Shown piece after piece: positions 45,139 through 54,430 of a stretch of 64,000 bases of DNA. The notes beneath the pieces are model-generated. The model was given only the letters and a program-made list of their open reading frames with translations, searched no databases and was not told where the DNA came from. Origin of the DNA: Macrolepiota albuminosa (taxonomy: Eukaryota > Basidiomycota > Agaricomycetes > Agaricales > Agaricaceae). The DNA is taken from assembly GCA_027475525.1 (NCBI GenBank), contig JAMWFC010000049.1, positions 1,923,297 to 1,987,296 of the forward strand. The letters run 5' to 3'. A program made the position numbers and the translations under genes. How positions within the stretch are numbered: the first letter of the stretch is position 1; every line of letters begins with the position of its first letter.

Positions 45139-47105
45139 GTTCGATGACACACTGTTGATTTGCATTGTAGTCCTAGAGACACGTATAGCCCTTCAACTAT
45201 CTGCCAACTTTACCACATTTGGTTTTGGCTGTATGTGATCCACTCGTGGGGCTATATAAATTTTTTAGAACATATGGTCATGCGGTTGGGAGGAGACATA
45301 CCTAGCACTTTGAATGCCAGCAGCGCATGCTTGAGCGACTCCATGAGAGCGGATGCTGACAACCAAACTGCTCAGGAGTTGCACGGAGATTGCCGTATAT
45401 ATAGCAGGTCACGTTATATAAAATATTCTAGAATAAACCGCTGGTTCCAGAAACATGTTCCATCAGAAAGCCTGCTTACCTATTTAAGGCGCTTGCACAT
45501 GTGTTAAGTAAACAGGCCGTCCAACTGAACACTTACATAACATTTATTATTTATTTATTAATTTATTTATTTATTACTTTTATTTATTTTAACATTATTT
45601 TAAATATTCCTAATTTTAAATATGATGTATATACATGTACGTCAATAGATGAATACAATTCGTATTTACTAGAATAAAATGTTAAAATACAGTGCGTTAA
45701 TACTACAATAAAATATGTGAATTATCTGTGGAACTTATAAGGACCAGTAAGCGTTAAAATTAAACCGACTTACATGAAAAATACAGACGGAATTTATACG
45801 TTCCGCTCATGTGAGGTCTGTAATGTGCCCGCACTAATAAAATTAGACGATGAAATACTGGACAACTGAATACTCACGATTTCTCTCGAAGAGGCATTGA
45901 AAATGTGATGATGAGTTATGATAGTCAGAACAATGTGCGTTACTGTTATGGCCCAAGCTGTCCAGCTGTACGATGCACCGGCATACGAATAAGTGTATGC
46001 TTCATCTAAGTGTTGCTCATCGTCACTCGGGTATAAGTGAAAAGCCGCAACGAGACGACTTTCTCAGTCGAATCTCTTTATCGTGAGATGTCACACGTTA
46101 CGGTCTCTATGAGCATAAGCGCTGATGGTAATATATAAATTCGACATCATAAAACTGCCTATAAACGCTAAAATGTCCAGAAAAACTCATCAGAACACTA
46201 GATCGGCAACGTTCACCCACATCAATACATCGAAGTACCGACTGGATACTGTAGATAAGGCAATGTCCGCTATTTTCCTCATTCGTCTGCCGTGCGATGA
46301 TGTAGCAGAAGTGCGGGGGCGCCAACACTGAATACTAGCTATGGGGAGCGCAGACATGATGTTATGTGAGTGAAATAAGAAATGTAAACATATATAAAGA
46401 TATATTGAGAGGACACATCAACATCGTACATTTGTCATGTAAAGTAGTGAGTTTGCGCTAACTATATGTTTTAATGATAACTCAACATATTGGCTGGTTT
46501 ATCAAATTAGTGTATTGTAGTTCATCCTGTTGGTGTATGAGTAACGTGTCGTATTTTCCATAGAGGTTCGTGCAGAAACGTTTCGTTTTGACTCACGCAA
46601 ATCCATAGATCAATTAGACTGACGTTCTTTCTGTACTGTATTACTTGATATACTTTTACCCATCGGGGTGTTCTAGCCCGGAGTGAGTAATAAGTACCAA
46701 GTCAATGTACAGCGACGGTATTCGCTTCCATCAGGTGTCTGTTGAGCAAGTACACGGCAACATAGAATGCTAGTACCAGTACAACCAAGCGGGGGTGGGA
46801 ATGCATTTTCTAGAGCGTACAATAGCATTTCGTAAGAGGAAGCCAGATGTAACATAGCCGGTATAAGAAACCACCGAAAGGAACCAACAGACTGAAAGGC
46901 ATAGAAAGGTGGAGAGCACATCAGGGGAGAAGAGGTGAAGGATTACGTACGTACTTTAATATATAAAAAACAAAACAGTAATACATATCATCAAATAGAC
47001 ACGTAGCATAAGTCATTTCAACATACCATAAATTCGTACCTTTTGTTTTTAAATAAACAATTGTGTTTCTTACTTTTACAAGTAGAAACCGGGTTTGCTT
47101 GTTGG
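45139..47105. other. AT-rich gene-poor region
   Basis: There is no gene I can support. TTTA-type microsatellite sequence lies at about 45541-45600. Short frames (for example plus 45160-45507 and 46125-46331) lack coding character. A diverged ~30-bp motif ending ACTTACATAACAT (45518-45543) recurs further right. Confidence 0.5.
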
Positions 47106-47110
47106 CTAGC

Positions 47111-47861
47111 TGTCACGACCCCTCCCCTCCGGGCCCACCCCAGGACACCCCCGGAACACCATCCGGGACCCTCCCTCCGACCCCGCAGGACACGCCCCGC
47201 CATCACGACCACCGACACCGCCATCACGCACATCAAGGACCACCATCAGCCACGGCCAGCCCCGATCAGCGATCGGATCACGCGACTCACCCCCGGCTAT
47301 CACGCATCACGCATCACAGCTCCCTCCGCGCCAATTGATCGTGCGCCCCACACGCGCGATTCCGGTATACAGTCCCTGCCGCTACTCAATGACCCCCAGA
47401 GCCCATCCCAGACACCCCGGAACCCTGAGACCTGGTCCCGTAGTACTTATAGCATAGTTCCCTGTTGTATTCGCTAGTCTTGATATTACATACACTGTTA
47501 CTTTGCTTTACTTGGATTGTTGCGTGCCCTCTATTTGACTGGTACGCATTGACTGGCACGCTTGACTGGCACGCTTGGATAATCGCGTGCTCTAAGGCTG
47601 GTACGCACTTCGTGACTTTAACTTACTAACTTGGTCTCGTCTTAGAACCTCCGGTTTGCGACTCGACCCCCACCCAAACTCCCCAGTTACCACCACCCAA
47701 AACCCCCGGACTAAGTCCCCTCTCCCGGGATTTCCCTGTCCACGTCTTGAACCCCGGAGTCCTAGCCCTGGAGTTCCAGACACCCGAGTATCCGTGGGTC
47801 AAGTCCGCATTGTAAGGGCGATTGCTTTCCTGGAAAGCCCCCGACTCAGCGGAACCTGACA
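47111..47861 (+). repeat. Solo LTR of the chromovirus family (751 bp)
   Basis: It starts TGTCACGACCCC and ends CCTGACA, with CTAGC on both sides (47106-47110 and 47862-47866). No internal sequence is present, so it is the product of recombination between two LTRs. It shares TATA-like CTTATAG and AGTCTTGATATTA with the full copies. Confidence 0.94.
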
Positions 47862-47866
47862 CTAGC

Positions 47867-48652
47867 CTTGTACGAAGTGGCATGACAACAAGTAAATGTA
47901 TATATGTTTGTTTGCTACGTAATATCTGAACAGTCATTCAACTGAATCATTACATAATACAAAGTCACGTTTACGAATTCGGTGTTTAATTTTACTAGTC
48001 ATTCCTTTTATAATTTAATAATCATTTAAAATAATGACAAAATAAATAAACAAATATAATTAAACCGATCGTCCCACTGAATGCTTACATAATATACCAT
48101 CACGTTAAAAATTTCACGGTTGTGAAATTGGTCAGGTGAACATATGGTGGACATAACGTGCCCAAACTCATGATTACTAACTAACAAACTACGTTTAATA
48201 CACGTGAATACATGCACATCGGGAAAATAAATAAGTAATTAATTAAATAAATATATAAGTAAATCGATCATCCCACCAAACGCTTATATAACATGCACCT
48301 TTGTTCACTTAATAGGTATACCGAGGATTGTCTTTACGGACTACTTAGTCCTTATTTAGCTGTTGTAGATGAAAATAAATTATATTTTAGTTTAAATCAG
48401 ATTAAATTGTATTCTCTATGGGCACATTTAACATATATTATGTCAGCATTCGGGTGTATGACCGGTTTGAAGATCATATGACCTCACAGCATCCAAATTC
48501 ACATTAACTGTCCTGATTTTGCAAGGGGGTCATTTGAACAATATCACTTCTAGCATAGATGTATGGCTTTGTAGTAATATGGTAATATGACCTATATCCT
48601 TAAATACACAGACTTGATTCAAACTAAACAACTCCCCATCGGTAATATATGA
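47867..48652. other. AT-rich spacer with a recurring ~30-bp motif
   Basis: CGATCGTCCCACTGAATGC...TACATAATAT at 48066-48095 and CGATCATCCCACC...TATATAACAT at 48265-48294 are two diverged copies. A third is at 47931-47960 and a fourth at 45518-45543. No gene seen. Confidence 0.5.
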
Positions 48653-49574
48653 TTACGCCACTCTGACATATAACACTATTGTTGCTTTACTACCTCTGCA
48701 GACTTGTATATCCAACGTATCCAGGCTGCCTTCTTCGACAATCAACCTTCTACCAGTAATTAAACCATCATTGAACCACACCCTCAAGGACGAATCCACA
48801 TATCGACAAGTAAAATGACTGTTTGCAAAATATATGATACCTTTTAGGATATATCGTCTGTCTCCCGACCCATAAACCGGCACATCAACATATCTATTAA
48901 TCGTGACGTCGATTGACGCCACATCGAAAGACAGTATTGGTGCCATGTATACTGTTTTTATTATTCTAAGTAATTCAGACGCGCATGTTATGCACCGAGA
49001 TTCGATAAGAAAGTCTATAAAATCTAATTTGCATATATTATTATTATTTTTTTTGTACAAGGGTTTGGGGAAGGGGTGGGGTAATGTTCCTTAAGAAATG
49101 TTGTATTGACGGCTGTGAATTATCTAGTATGGCAATCTGACACAAATTCGACGTAACAGCTCTTCTGTTAACTGCATGACCGTGTGGACAGTGCATGTAT
49201 GATGTGTATACATTTCGCTTGTATGTAAGCAACTCTTCAATCACAGCATGAACACTTGTTAGTTCACCATACAAAAAGTTTCTCAGATTGCGATTGTTCA
49301 TACAATTTCTCAAATCCTCTCTTGCATCCTCCAGCGTGATTTTACTTTTGTGTGTTGATAAGAAGTTGCTTTTCATTCTTCGCATAATTGATGTCCCAAA
49401 TGATCGGAAAGTCATCGACCATAGTGACATGTCATCTTGCCACATATTGTACAATATAGTTATCACCACGTTGTACGCACAACTGTTGGCATTCCACTTA
49501 GTTCCAACCAGTCCTCCACATCTGTCCAAATTTAATTCCTGATCACCGCTTATATGATTTTTCAAAATTTTCAA
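48653..49574 (-). CDS. Ubiquitin-peptidase-like protein (C19-like), probably spliced
   Basis: The minus-strand first block starts at 49574 and reads GTKWNANSCAYNVVITILYN, with a Cys in the Asn-Ser-Cys-Ala-Tyr context, followed by helices (NCMNNRNLRNFLYGEL) and CPHGHAVNRR. The second block ends at 48653 and reads MAPILSFDVASIDVTINR, YILKGIIYFANSHFTCRYVD and VWFNDGLITGRRLI, which fits the His-containing strand and WxxDG end of ubiquitin-specific peptidases. An AT-rich junction near 49050 probably holds a short intron (GTACAA...AATTAG). Similar NSCAYD...ILYN proteins occur in agaricomycete genomes, often near transposons (from memory). The N-terminus may extend further. Catalytic activity is unproven. 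Confidence 0.5.
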
Positions 49575-50967
49575 GTTGGGTGAACCATCATCGCGGTTCC
49601 AGTTTACATGTCATATGTTGTACGGGAGCTCGCTTTGTGCCATACCATACATGTCCAGCGGAGTCCGCTACACTAGAGCGGAGCAGTCCCCACAGTGCCA
49701 TAGAATACAGAGCCGCGGATGTGTCACAATGTGCTGTATAACACGGTCCACTGGATCGATAAAAGGCAGGCACACACATGCGCATGCAGGCACAGCGGAT
49801 GCCAGCAGACACTAGCAGACGTCAATGTGTGTCAGTGGCCGCTGGCAGGCATCAGCCCACGAGTGAAAACCTCCTCCATTGGCAGACTTCATGGCATGAA
49901 TAAACCCTCCTCGAGATTCCCCACTTCCCTCCCTCTCCCTTCCTCCCCACAATAACTCGAGGCTGCACGTCTCCTCTTCCCTCCTTTTCCCACCCCTGAC
50001 ACCAGCATACATCCACAAAAGGGCCCTGCAAACCTATGCAGGCCTACGCAAGCCACCAGCAGACATCCACACAGACGTACATCGACGGACTCAAACCTAC
50101 ACAGGCCCTCCCAGGCCTGCGCAGGGCACCAGCAGACATCTGCAGAGGCCTATGCAGGTCCACGGGGTCAAGGTAACGTTGTCTTGCCCGTTGTATGCCT
50201 GTCGGGGGAAATCAAACCACTGGCCTTGGAAAAGCCTCCAGCAACAGAACACACATTTAACCGTTGCACCACAGGTCCGTTACTAACGGATAGATTCAAA
50301 GGTCGGATAACACAATGAATGGACGCCCACCTACGTTTCCGCAGGTTCCCGTATGGATTTTTTGAGGTGGAAGGGGGGTGGCATACCTCCCAAAAGAGTT
50401 TTCGTGGCATGAAAGGGGGGTTGGCATCAGCAGCCATCAGCTGGCCATCAGCTGGCATCCGTCGGAGTTTGTCAGCAGCTGTCGTGACCTGCTGGCATTC
50501 ATTGGCATCCGTTGGCATCCGCTGGATATCTGCTGATATCCGTCAGCATCCATGGGAATCCATCGGCATCGTCCGGCATCAGGGCAGGAGAGAACAAAAT
50601 GGGCTGCATGGGCATCCGCCGCATGAGGTGGTGTCTCGGGGAGCGTGGGGGGTGGCGGAAGAGGGATGGGGGTGGGGAGAAAGAGGGGGAAGGGGGAAGG
50701 GGAGGAGTGTGGGTGTCCGCTGGTACGCCAGCGGACATAGCAGACATCGGACGTCAGGTCAGGAGGGAGGAGGGAGGCGGGGTGCATGTGGTGGACGGGG
50801 GTGGCATGTGAGGTAGTGTGGGAAGTGGAGAGGATGGCACTGGGAAGAAAGAGGAGGAAGGGTGGAAGAGGGCACATAAGTGTCCGCTGTCTGCTGGCAT
50901 GCCAGCGGACGGTAGCTGACGGTAGCTGACGTTGGCATGTGAGCCAGCTGACATCAGCGGTGCAACC
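49575..50967. repeat. Degenerate minisatellite region around a tRNA-like unit
   Basis: Left of about 50160 the plus strand repeats CCAGCAGACATCCACAC- and GCAGGCCTACGCAAGCC-like units. Right of 50420 it repeats GGCATCCG(C/T)TGGCATCC and CAGCTGGCATCCGTCGG-like units, partly the complement of the left side. GGAGGGGAG-type purine tracts follow (50640-50790) and GCCAGCGGACGGTAGCTGACG near 50900. No coding gene; open frames here are repeat readings. Confidence 0.65.
50198..50280 (-). repeat. tRNA-derived SINE-like unit 1
   Basis: On the minus strand a box A-like TGGTGCAACGG (50271-50261) is followed 42 nt later by a box B-like GGTTTGATTTC (50218-50208). These are RNA polymerase III internal promoter motifs. 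No complete acceptor stem pairing, so not a functional tRNA. Confidence 0.55.
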
Positions 50968-51050
50968 AGTCCCAGTGGTTCAGTGGAATATTTGTTTATT
51001 GATATTCAATATTGTGTACAGCGGTGGGTTCTACTCCCCCTACTCCACCT
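50968..51050 (+). repeat. tRNA-derived SINE-like unit 2
   Basis: Box A-like TGGTTCAGTGG (50976-50986), then GAATATTTG..., then box B-like GGTTCTACTCC (51027-51037), 40 nt apart. It shares AGTGGAATATT and GTGGGTTC with units 3-6. Confidence 0.6.
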
Positions 51051-51430
51051 TAACGGGGACTAATGATGTGTTTTTATATGGGTGCATTTTTGCTCTACAT
51101 GTACATCGTACTGACCTGTAGTAAGCGCATGTGGTAGTTGATCTGACCAAAACTCTAGCAATTACTGAAGTGGGATAGGATGGAGGAGTTGACGCATGAG
51201 ATCAATCCAGCGCTCATGACAAGTGACAATACACCAGGGCTGACTACCATTTTTACAAAGACCAGCACAAAGGTCTCCAGCCACAGTGTATTATCAACTT
51301 GTCATGAGCTCTGGAATGAACACCCGTGCAAACTCGTCCATCTTATGCCACTGCAGAAAACTCTGAAGTTTTCAATGGATCAAATTCATGACGCTAGTGG
51401 ACGTCAGCGGCCTGTTGCTATTATATAATG

Positions 51431-51510
51431 TGAACTAGTGGGAGTCGAACCCACTCTTGTGCACAATATGAAATATCAATTTATGAATATTCCATTGTAC
51501 TACAGGCACT
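51431..51510 (-). repeat. tRNA-derived SINE-like unit 3
   Basis: On the minus strand, box A-like TAGTACAATGG (51502-51492) and a consensus box B GGTTCGACTCC (51451-51441) inside a good T-arm (GTGGG...CCCAC). It includes GAATATTCATAAATTGATATT between the boxes, as in the other units. Confidence 0.6.
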
Positions 51511-51527
51511 TACTACAACTCAGGATG

Positions 51528-51840
51528 GTGTTCATGTAGTGCACAAATAGACCCATACACAATTTGAACGGATAGAGATTTTACTGCAACTGGTGCATCT
51601 GTATTGAATTGACAATATTAGACTGATATTTAATTACACCATAGAAGTATACAGGAAAGAGAACAACCATGGGGTGTAGCAGACAGTGTTCATGTAGTGC
51701 ACAAATGGACCCATACAATTTGAACGGATAGAGATTTTACTGCAACTGGTGCATCTGTATTGAATTGACAATATTAGACTGATATTTAATTACACCATAG
51801 AAGTATACAGGAAAGAGGAAAACCATGGGGTATAGCAGAA
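51528..51840. repeat. Tandem duplication of a ~158-bp unit between SINE-like units
   Basis: GTGTTCATGTAGTGCACAAA occurs at 51528 and 51686. The copies run through CTGCAACTGGTGCATCTG to ATGGGGT(G/A)TAGCAGA and differ by a few substitutions and a short indel. A third partial copy (ATTAGACTGATATT) follows at 51842. Confidence 0.9.
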
Positions 51841-51879
51841 TATTAGACTGATATTAATTTATACCATATCATTCTCCAC

Positions 51880-51965
51880 AAGGCGTCTGTGGTGAAGTGG
51901 AATATTTCCAATTGGTATTCCTTGTTTCTTGCAATAGGTGGGTTCGACTCCCCCTAATGCATTAA
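51880..51965 (+). repeat. tRNA-derived SINE-like unit 4
   Basis: Box A-like TGGTGAAGTGG (51890-51900) and consensus box B GGTTCGACTCC (51941-51951). The body is GAATATTTCCAATTGGTATTC, and it ends CCCCTAATGCA. Confidence 0.65.
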
Positions 51966-52040
51966 TATCAAACTGTCAAGAATTTTTGTCCACACACAGA
52001 ATATTAGACTGATGTTTATTTATATCATAGCAGAATACAG

Positions 52041-52115
52041 TAAGCATCAGTGGTCTAGTGGAATATTATCCATTATGTCTTGCAGTAGGCAGGTTCGATT
52101 CCTACTAGTGCATTT
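52041..52115 (+). repeat. tRNA-derived SINE-like unit 5
   Basis: Box A TGGTCTAGTGG (52051-52061), as in Gly/Glu/Asp-type tRNAs, and box B GGTTCGATTCC (52092-52102). Flanked by CTACTAGTGCATTTA. Acceptor stem not paired. Confidence 0.65.
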
Positions 52116-52243
52116 ACGTCAAACTGTTTAGAATTTTTGACCTGCTTAGCTAATTGTTATTTACTACACAGTATGATAAACAAAGTAAGGTCCTAATTTA
52201 AATAGGCTGACATGATATCTATTTAGACTATAGCTGTGTACAT

Positions 52244-52328
52244 TAAGCTTTGATGGTCTAGTGGAATATTATCTATTGGTGTTCATTGTGTGTTGCAGTA
52301 GGTGGGTTTGACGCCTGCTTAGGGCAAT
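52244..52328 (+). repeat. tRNA-derived SINE-like unit 6
   Basis: Box A TGGTCTAGTGG (52254-52264) and a diverged box B GGTTTGACGCC (52305-52315). It shares GAATATTATC.ATT and TTGCAGTAGG with unit 5. Confidence 0.6.
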
Positions 52329-52522
52329 GAACATTAAGATGTTTGCTATTTTTGGCCTGCTTAGCTAATTGTTATCTACTAAACTGTAAGATAAACAAGG
52401 TAAGGTTTTGTCAAGCAATAAATCAAACTTCTTTTGTAATTTAAACAGGGTCACATGATATCTATTTTCAGAACTTGCTTCGTGTAAAGTTCTCGTCCGT
52501 TTCTTTAATCCTCCATCTGCCA

Positions 52523-53894
52523 TGTCTAACAAAGAACTCCACCAACGGGTCGTTGACGCGAATGTTTGAGTATTATACCTTGCTCTTGCAGGAGACCTGC
52601 GACAACTCAAAGCACAGCAGAAGGACCTGGTAAGATACAAGCACTCCTGCCTAATAGACATGCACTAATAGTCATCCTGTAGATTGACATGTGGTTCAAG
52701 GTTAGGGACGTCAAGGATGACAAGAAACTCCTTCTTGATGCCAGGAGAAGTTTCATCAACAAAGTTATCCCGCTACTCCAGAGCAAGCTTTCTGACGAGG
52801 ATATGACCAGGCGGTTGAAGGACGCTGCGAAGAAATGGACCCAGAGGAGCAGAAGGGGGGAAGAACCAAGTGGGGGCGAAGAACGACCTGATCCGTCGAC
52901 CAAGGCTGGTCCGTTGACAGCACCGGCACAAGAAGACTGGATAGGTCATAGGCCGGCAGCAGGAGATTTGTCTGGTCTGTCACCAATTCCAAAGAAGAGA
53001 AAACAACCGAGTCCTCCAGCGGCAGGAGATTTGTCTGGTCCATCGCCAAATCCCAAGAAGCTAAAACGGGTGACCTATATTGGTCAACGTCCTCCTGGTA
53101 CCTATCATCGACAGAAGGAGCAGGAGGACAAGGATGAGGATGAGGATGAAGAGGAAGAACAAGAGGGCAGGATACTGAAGGGGGAAATTACTGGAGGGAT
53201 GCTGTTGGGCAGGTATCTGAGGACAGCACCTCATCGCGAGGGTCAGCACATCAACCCCCCTTGCCAATATTGTGCAAGTAAGCAGCTACAGTGTGTCAGG
53301 ACAAAGGGCAGCACCGCATGCGATCCCTACTGGCTCATTCGCAAACAAACGTGCAGCCTGATGATTGTCAAGAAAACCGTCAAGCCCAGCAACAAGAGAA
53401 AGGGGAAAAAACCACTGAGAAAGAAGTCAGTGATGATTATTGAGAGTGATGACGGTATGAAACTCTTTTCCTGCTCAAATAGCTAACCAATAGTTAGCAG
53501 ATGAACCAGCCAGTCCAATCGCGGGACCATCAAAACCATCCGTCCGTCCATCCCAACCATCAACCTCCAACTGCCCAGCGGATCCTCTTCCGGTCAAGGG
53601 AAAGGGCAAGGAGTGGGCAATGGAGTCTAGTCACAGTGAGGACATTGTGGCTGGTATAATAGCAGTGGTGGAGAGCCATTTGGACAGGATGGAGAATGGG
53701 TTCCAGGAAGCATTGTGGAATGTTGGGGAGCAGGTGCGGGAAGGGTTTGTCATGGCTGAGGAGAGCTGGTTACCGTGTATTGAGGACTTCTTCCATCGCT
53801 ACCAGACTCAGGTCGACATGCTTGGTGGCTGCATGGAAACCCTGCAAACCAATGTTTCTCATGCAGGTGAGACGCTTGCATCCCATGACGGACG
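52523..53894 (+). pseudogene. Zinc-cluster-type hypothetical gene truncated by a gypsy element
   Basis: Starts MSNKELHQRVVDANV (ATG 52523), meets an in-frame TGA at 52568-52570, then GDLRQLKAQQKDL, an intron (GTAAGA...TGTAG, about 52630-52682), and a long exon IDMWFKVRDVKDDKKLLLD to KKWTQRSRRGEE. Two related segments, RPAAGDLSGLSPIPKKRK and PPAAGDLSGPSPNPKKLK, form an internal repeat with NLS-like ends. After an acidic EDEDEEEEQEG stretch comes CQYCASKQLQC (CX2CX6C) and a second half ACDPYWLIRKQTC in which Tyr stands where the second Cys is expected (TAC versus TGC). After an intron (GTATGA...TTAGCAG, about 53455-53500) a helical domain follows (VESHLDRMENGFQEAL, MLGGCMETLQTNV). The frame runs into the LTR at 53895; the rest of the gene would lie beyond the element. 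Confidence 0.6.
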
Positions 53895-54068
53895 TGTAAC
53901 CTGGGTTACGAGTTAGAACTATCTTGTGTGTATCACACAAGTGCTAAATCAGACCGCAGTATCGGATTTGACTAGTACTTAGAGTGAAAACAAGATGTTA
54001 TCTTATGTAATACTCTACTAAACAATTATAGCATCGTTGACGCTTGTAACATGGATGACTCCATTACA
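53895..54068 (-). repeat. 3' LTR of the second gypsy element (174 bp)
   Basis: The plus strand reads TGTAACCTGGG...CTCCATTACA, so the termini TGTAA/TTACA are inverted as expected. It lies between the cut gene exon and the polypurine tract. The partner LTR is outside the window, so length and limits rest on the termini only. Confidence 0.7.
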
Positions 54069-54079
54069 TACCCCCCAAT
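54069..54079 (-). promoter_or_regulatory. Polypurine tract of the second gypsy element
   Basis: The minus strand reads CATTGGGGGGTA directly before the LTR terminus TGTAATGG. Confidence 0.7.
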
Positions 54080-54430
54080 GAGACCGAATACTTGGTCTTT
54101 AGAAAGGGAGATAGATCAAGATGAAAGATGCACGGTAGTGCAAACAACGGATGAATACACGCGTATGGCATGGCTGCAAGGCATTAGCACTCATGCGCAG
54201 TGTAGATGTGTCGTCTGGACACAATAGGAGGCAGTCCTTATCAGACAAGGGCGCAGGTTGTGCCAGCAGTAGATAAAAAATGATTATGTATAAACAAATA
54301 AGAAAAACAAAAAAGAGTGACCCCTCCTCTGGGTCCGCTGTATCTACACGCAACTCTAGAATGCGTATCAGCCAAAATGGTTCAAGTGACATACTCGGAA
54401 GTACATACACAATAAAGTACTAACATGGGT

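Noticed and set aside
45541..45600. Centromere- or telomere-like repeat
   Set aside because: Only short TTTA-type microsatellite sequence; no telomere hexamer and no long satellite array.
50437..50877. Pro/Ser- and Gly-rich frames in the minisatellite region
   Set aside because: Repeat units read in several frames give long low-complexity ORFs; no codon bias and no start context.
52041..52115. Functional tRNA gene
   Set aside because: Box A and box B match, but the acceptor ends do not pair and no anticodon arm of normal length forms; treated as SINE-like.
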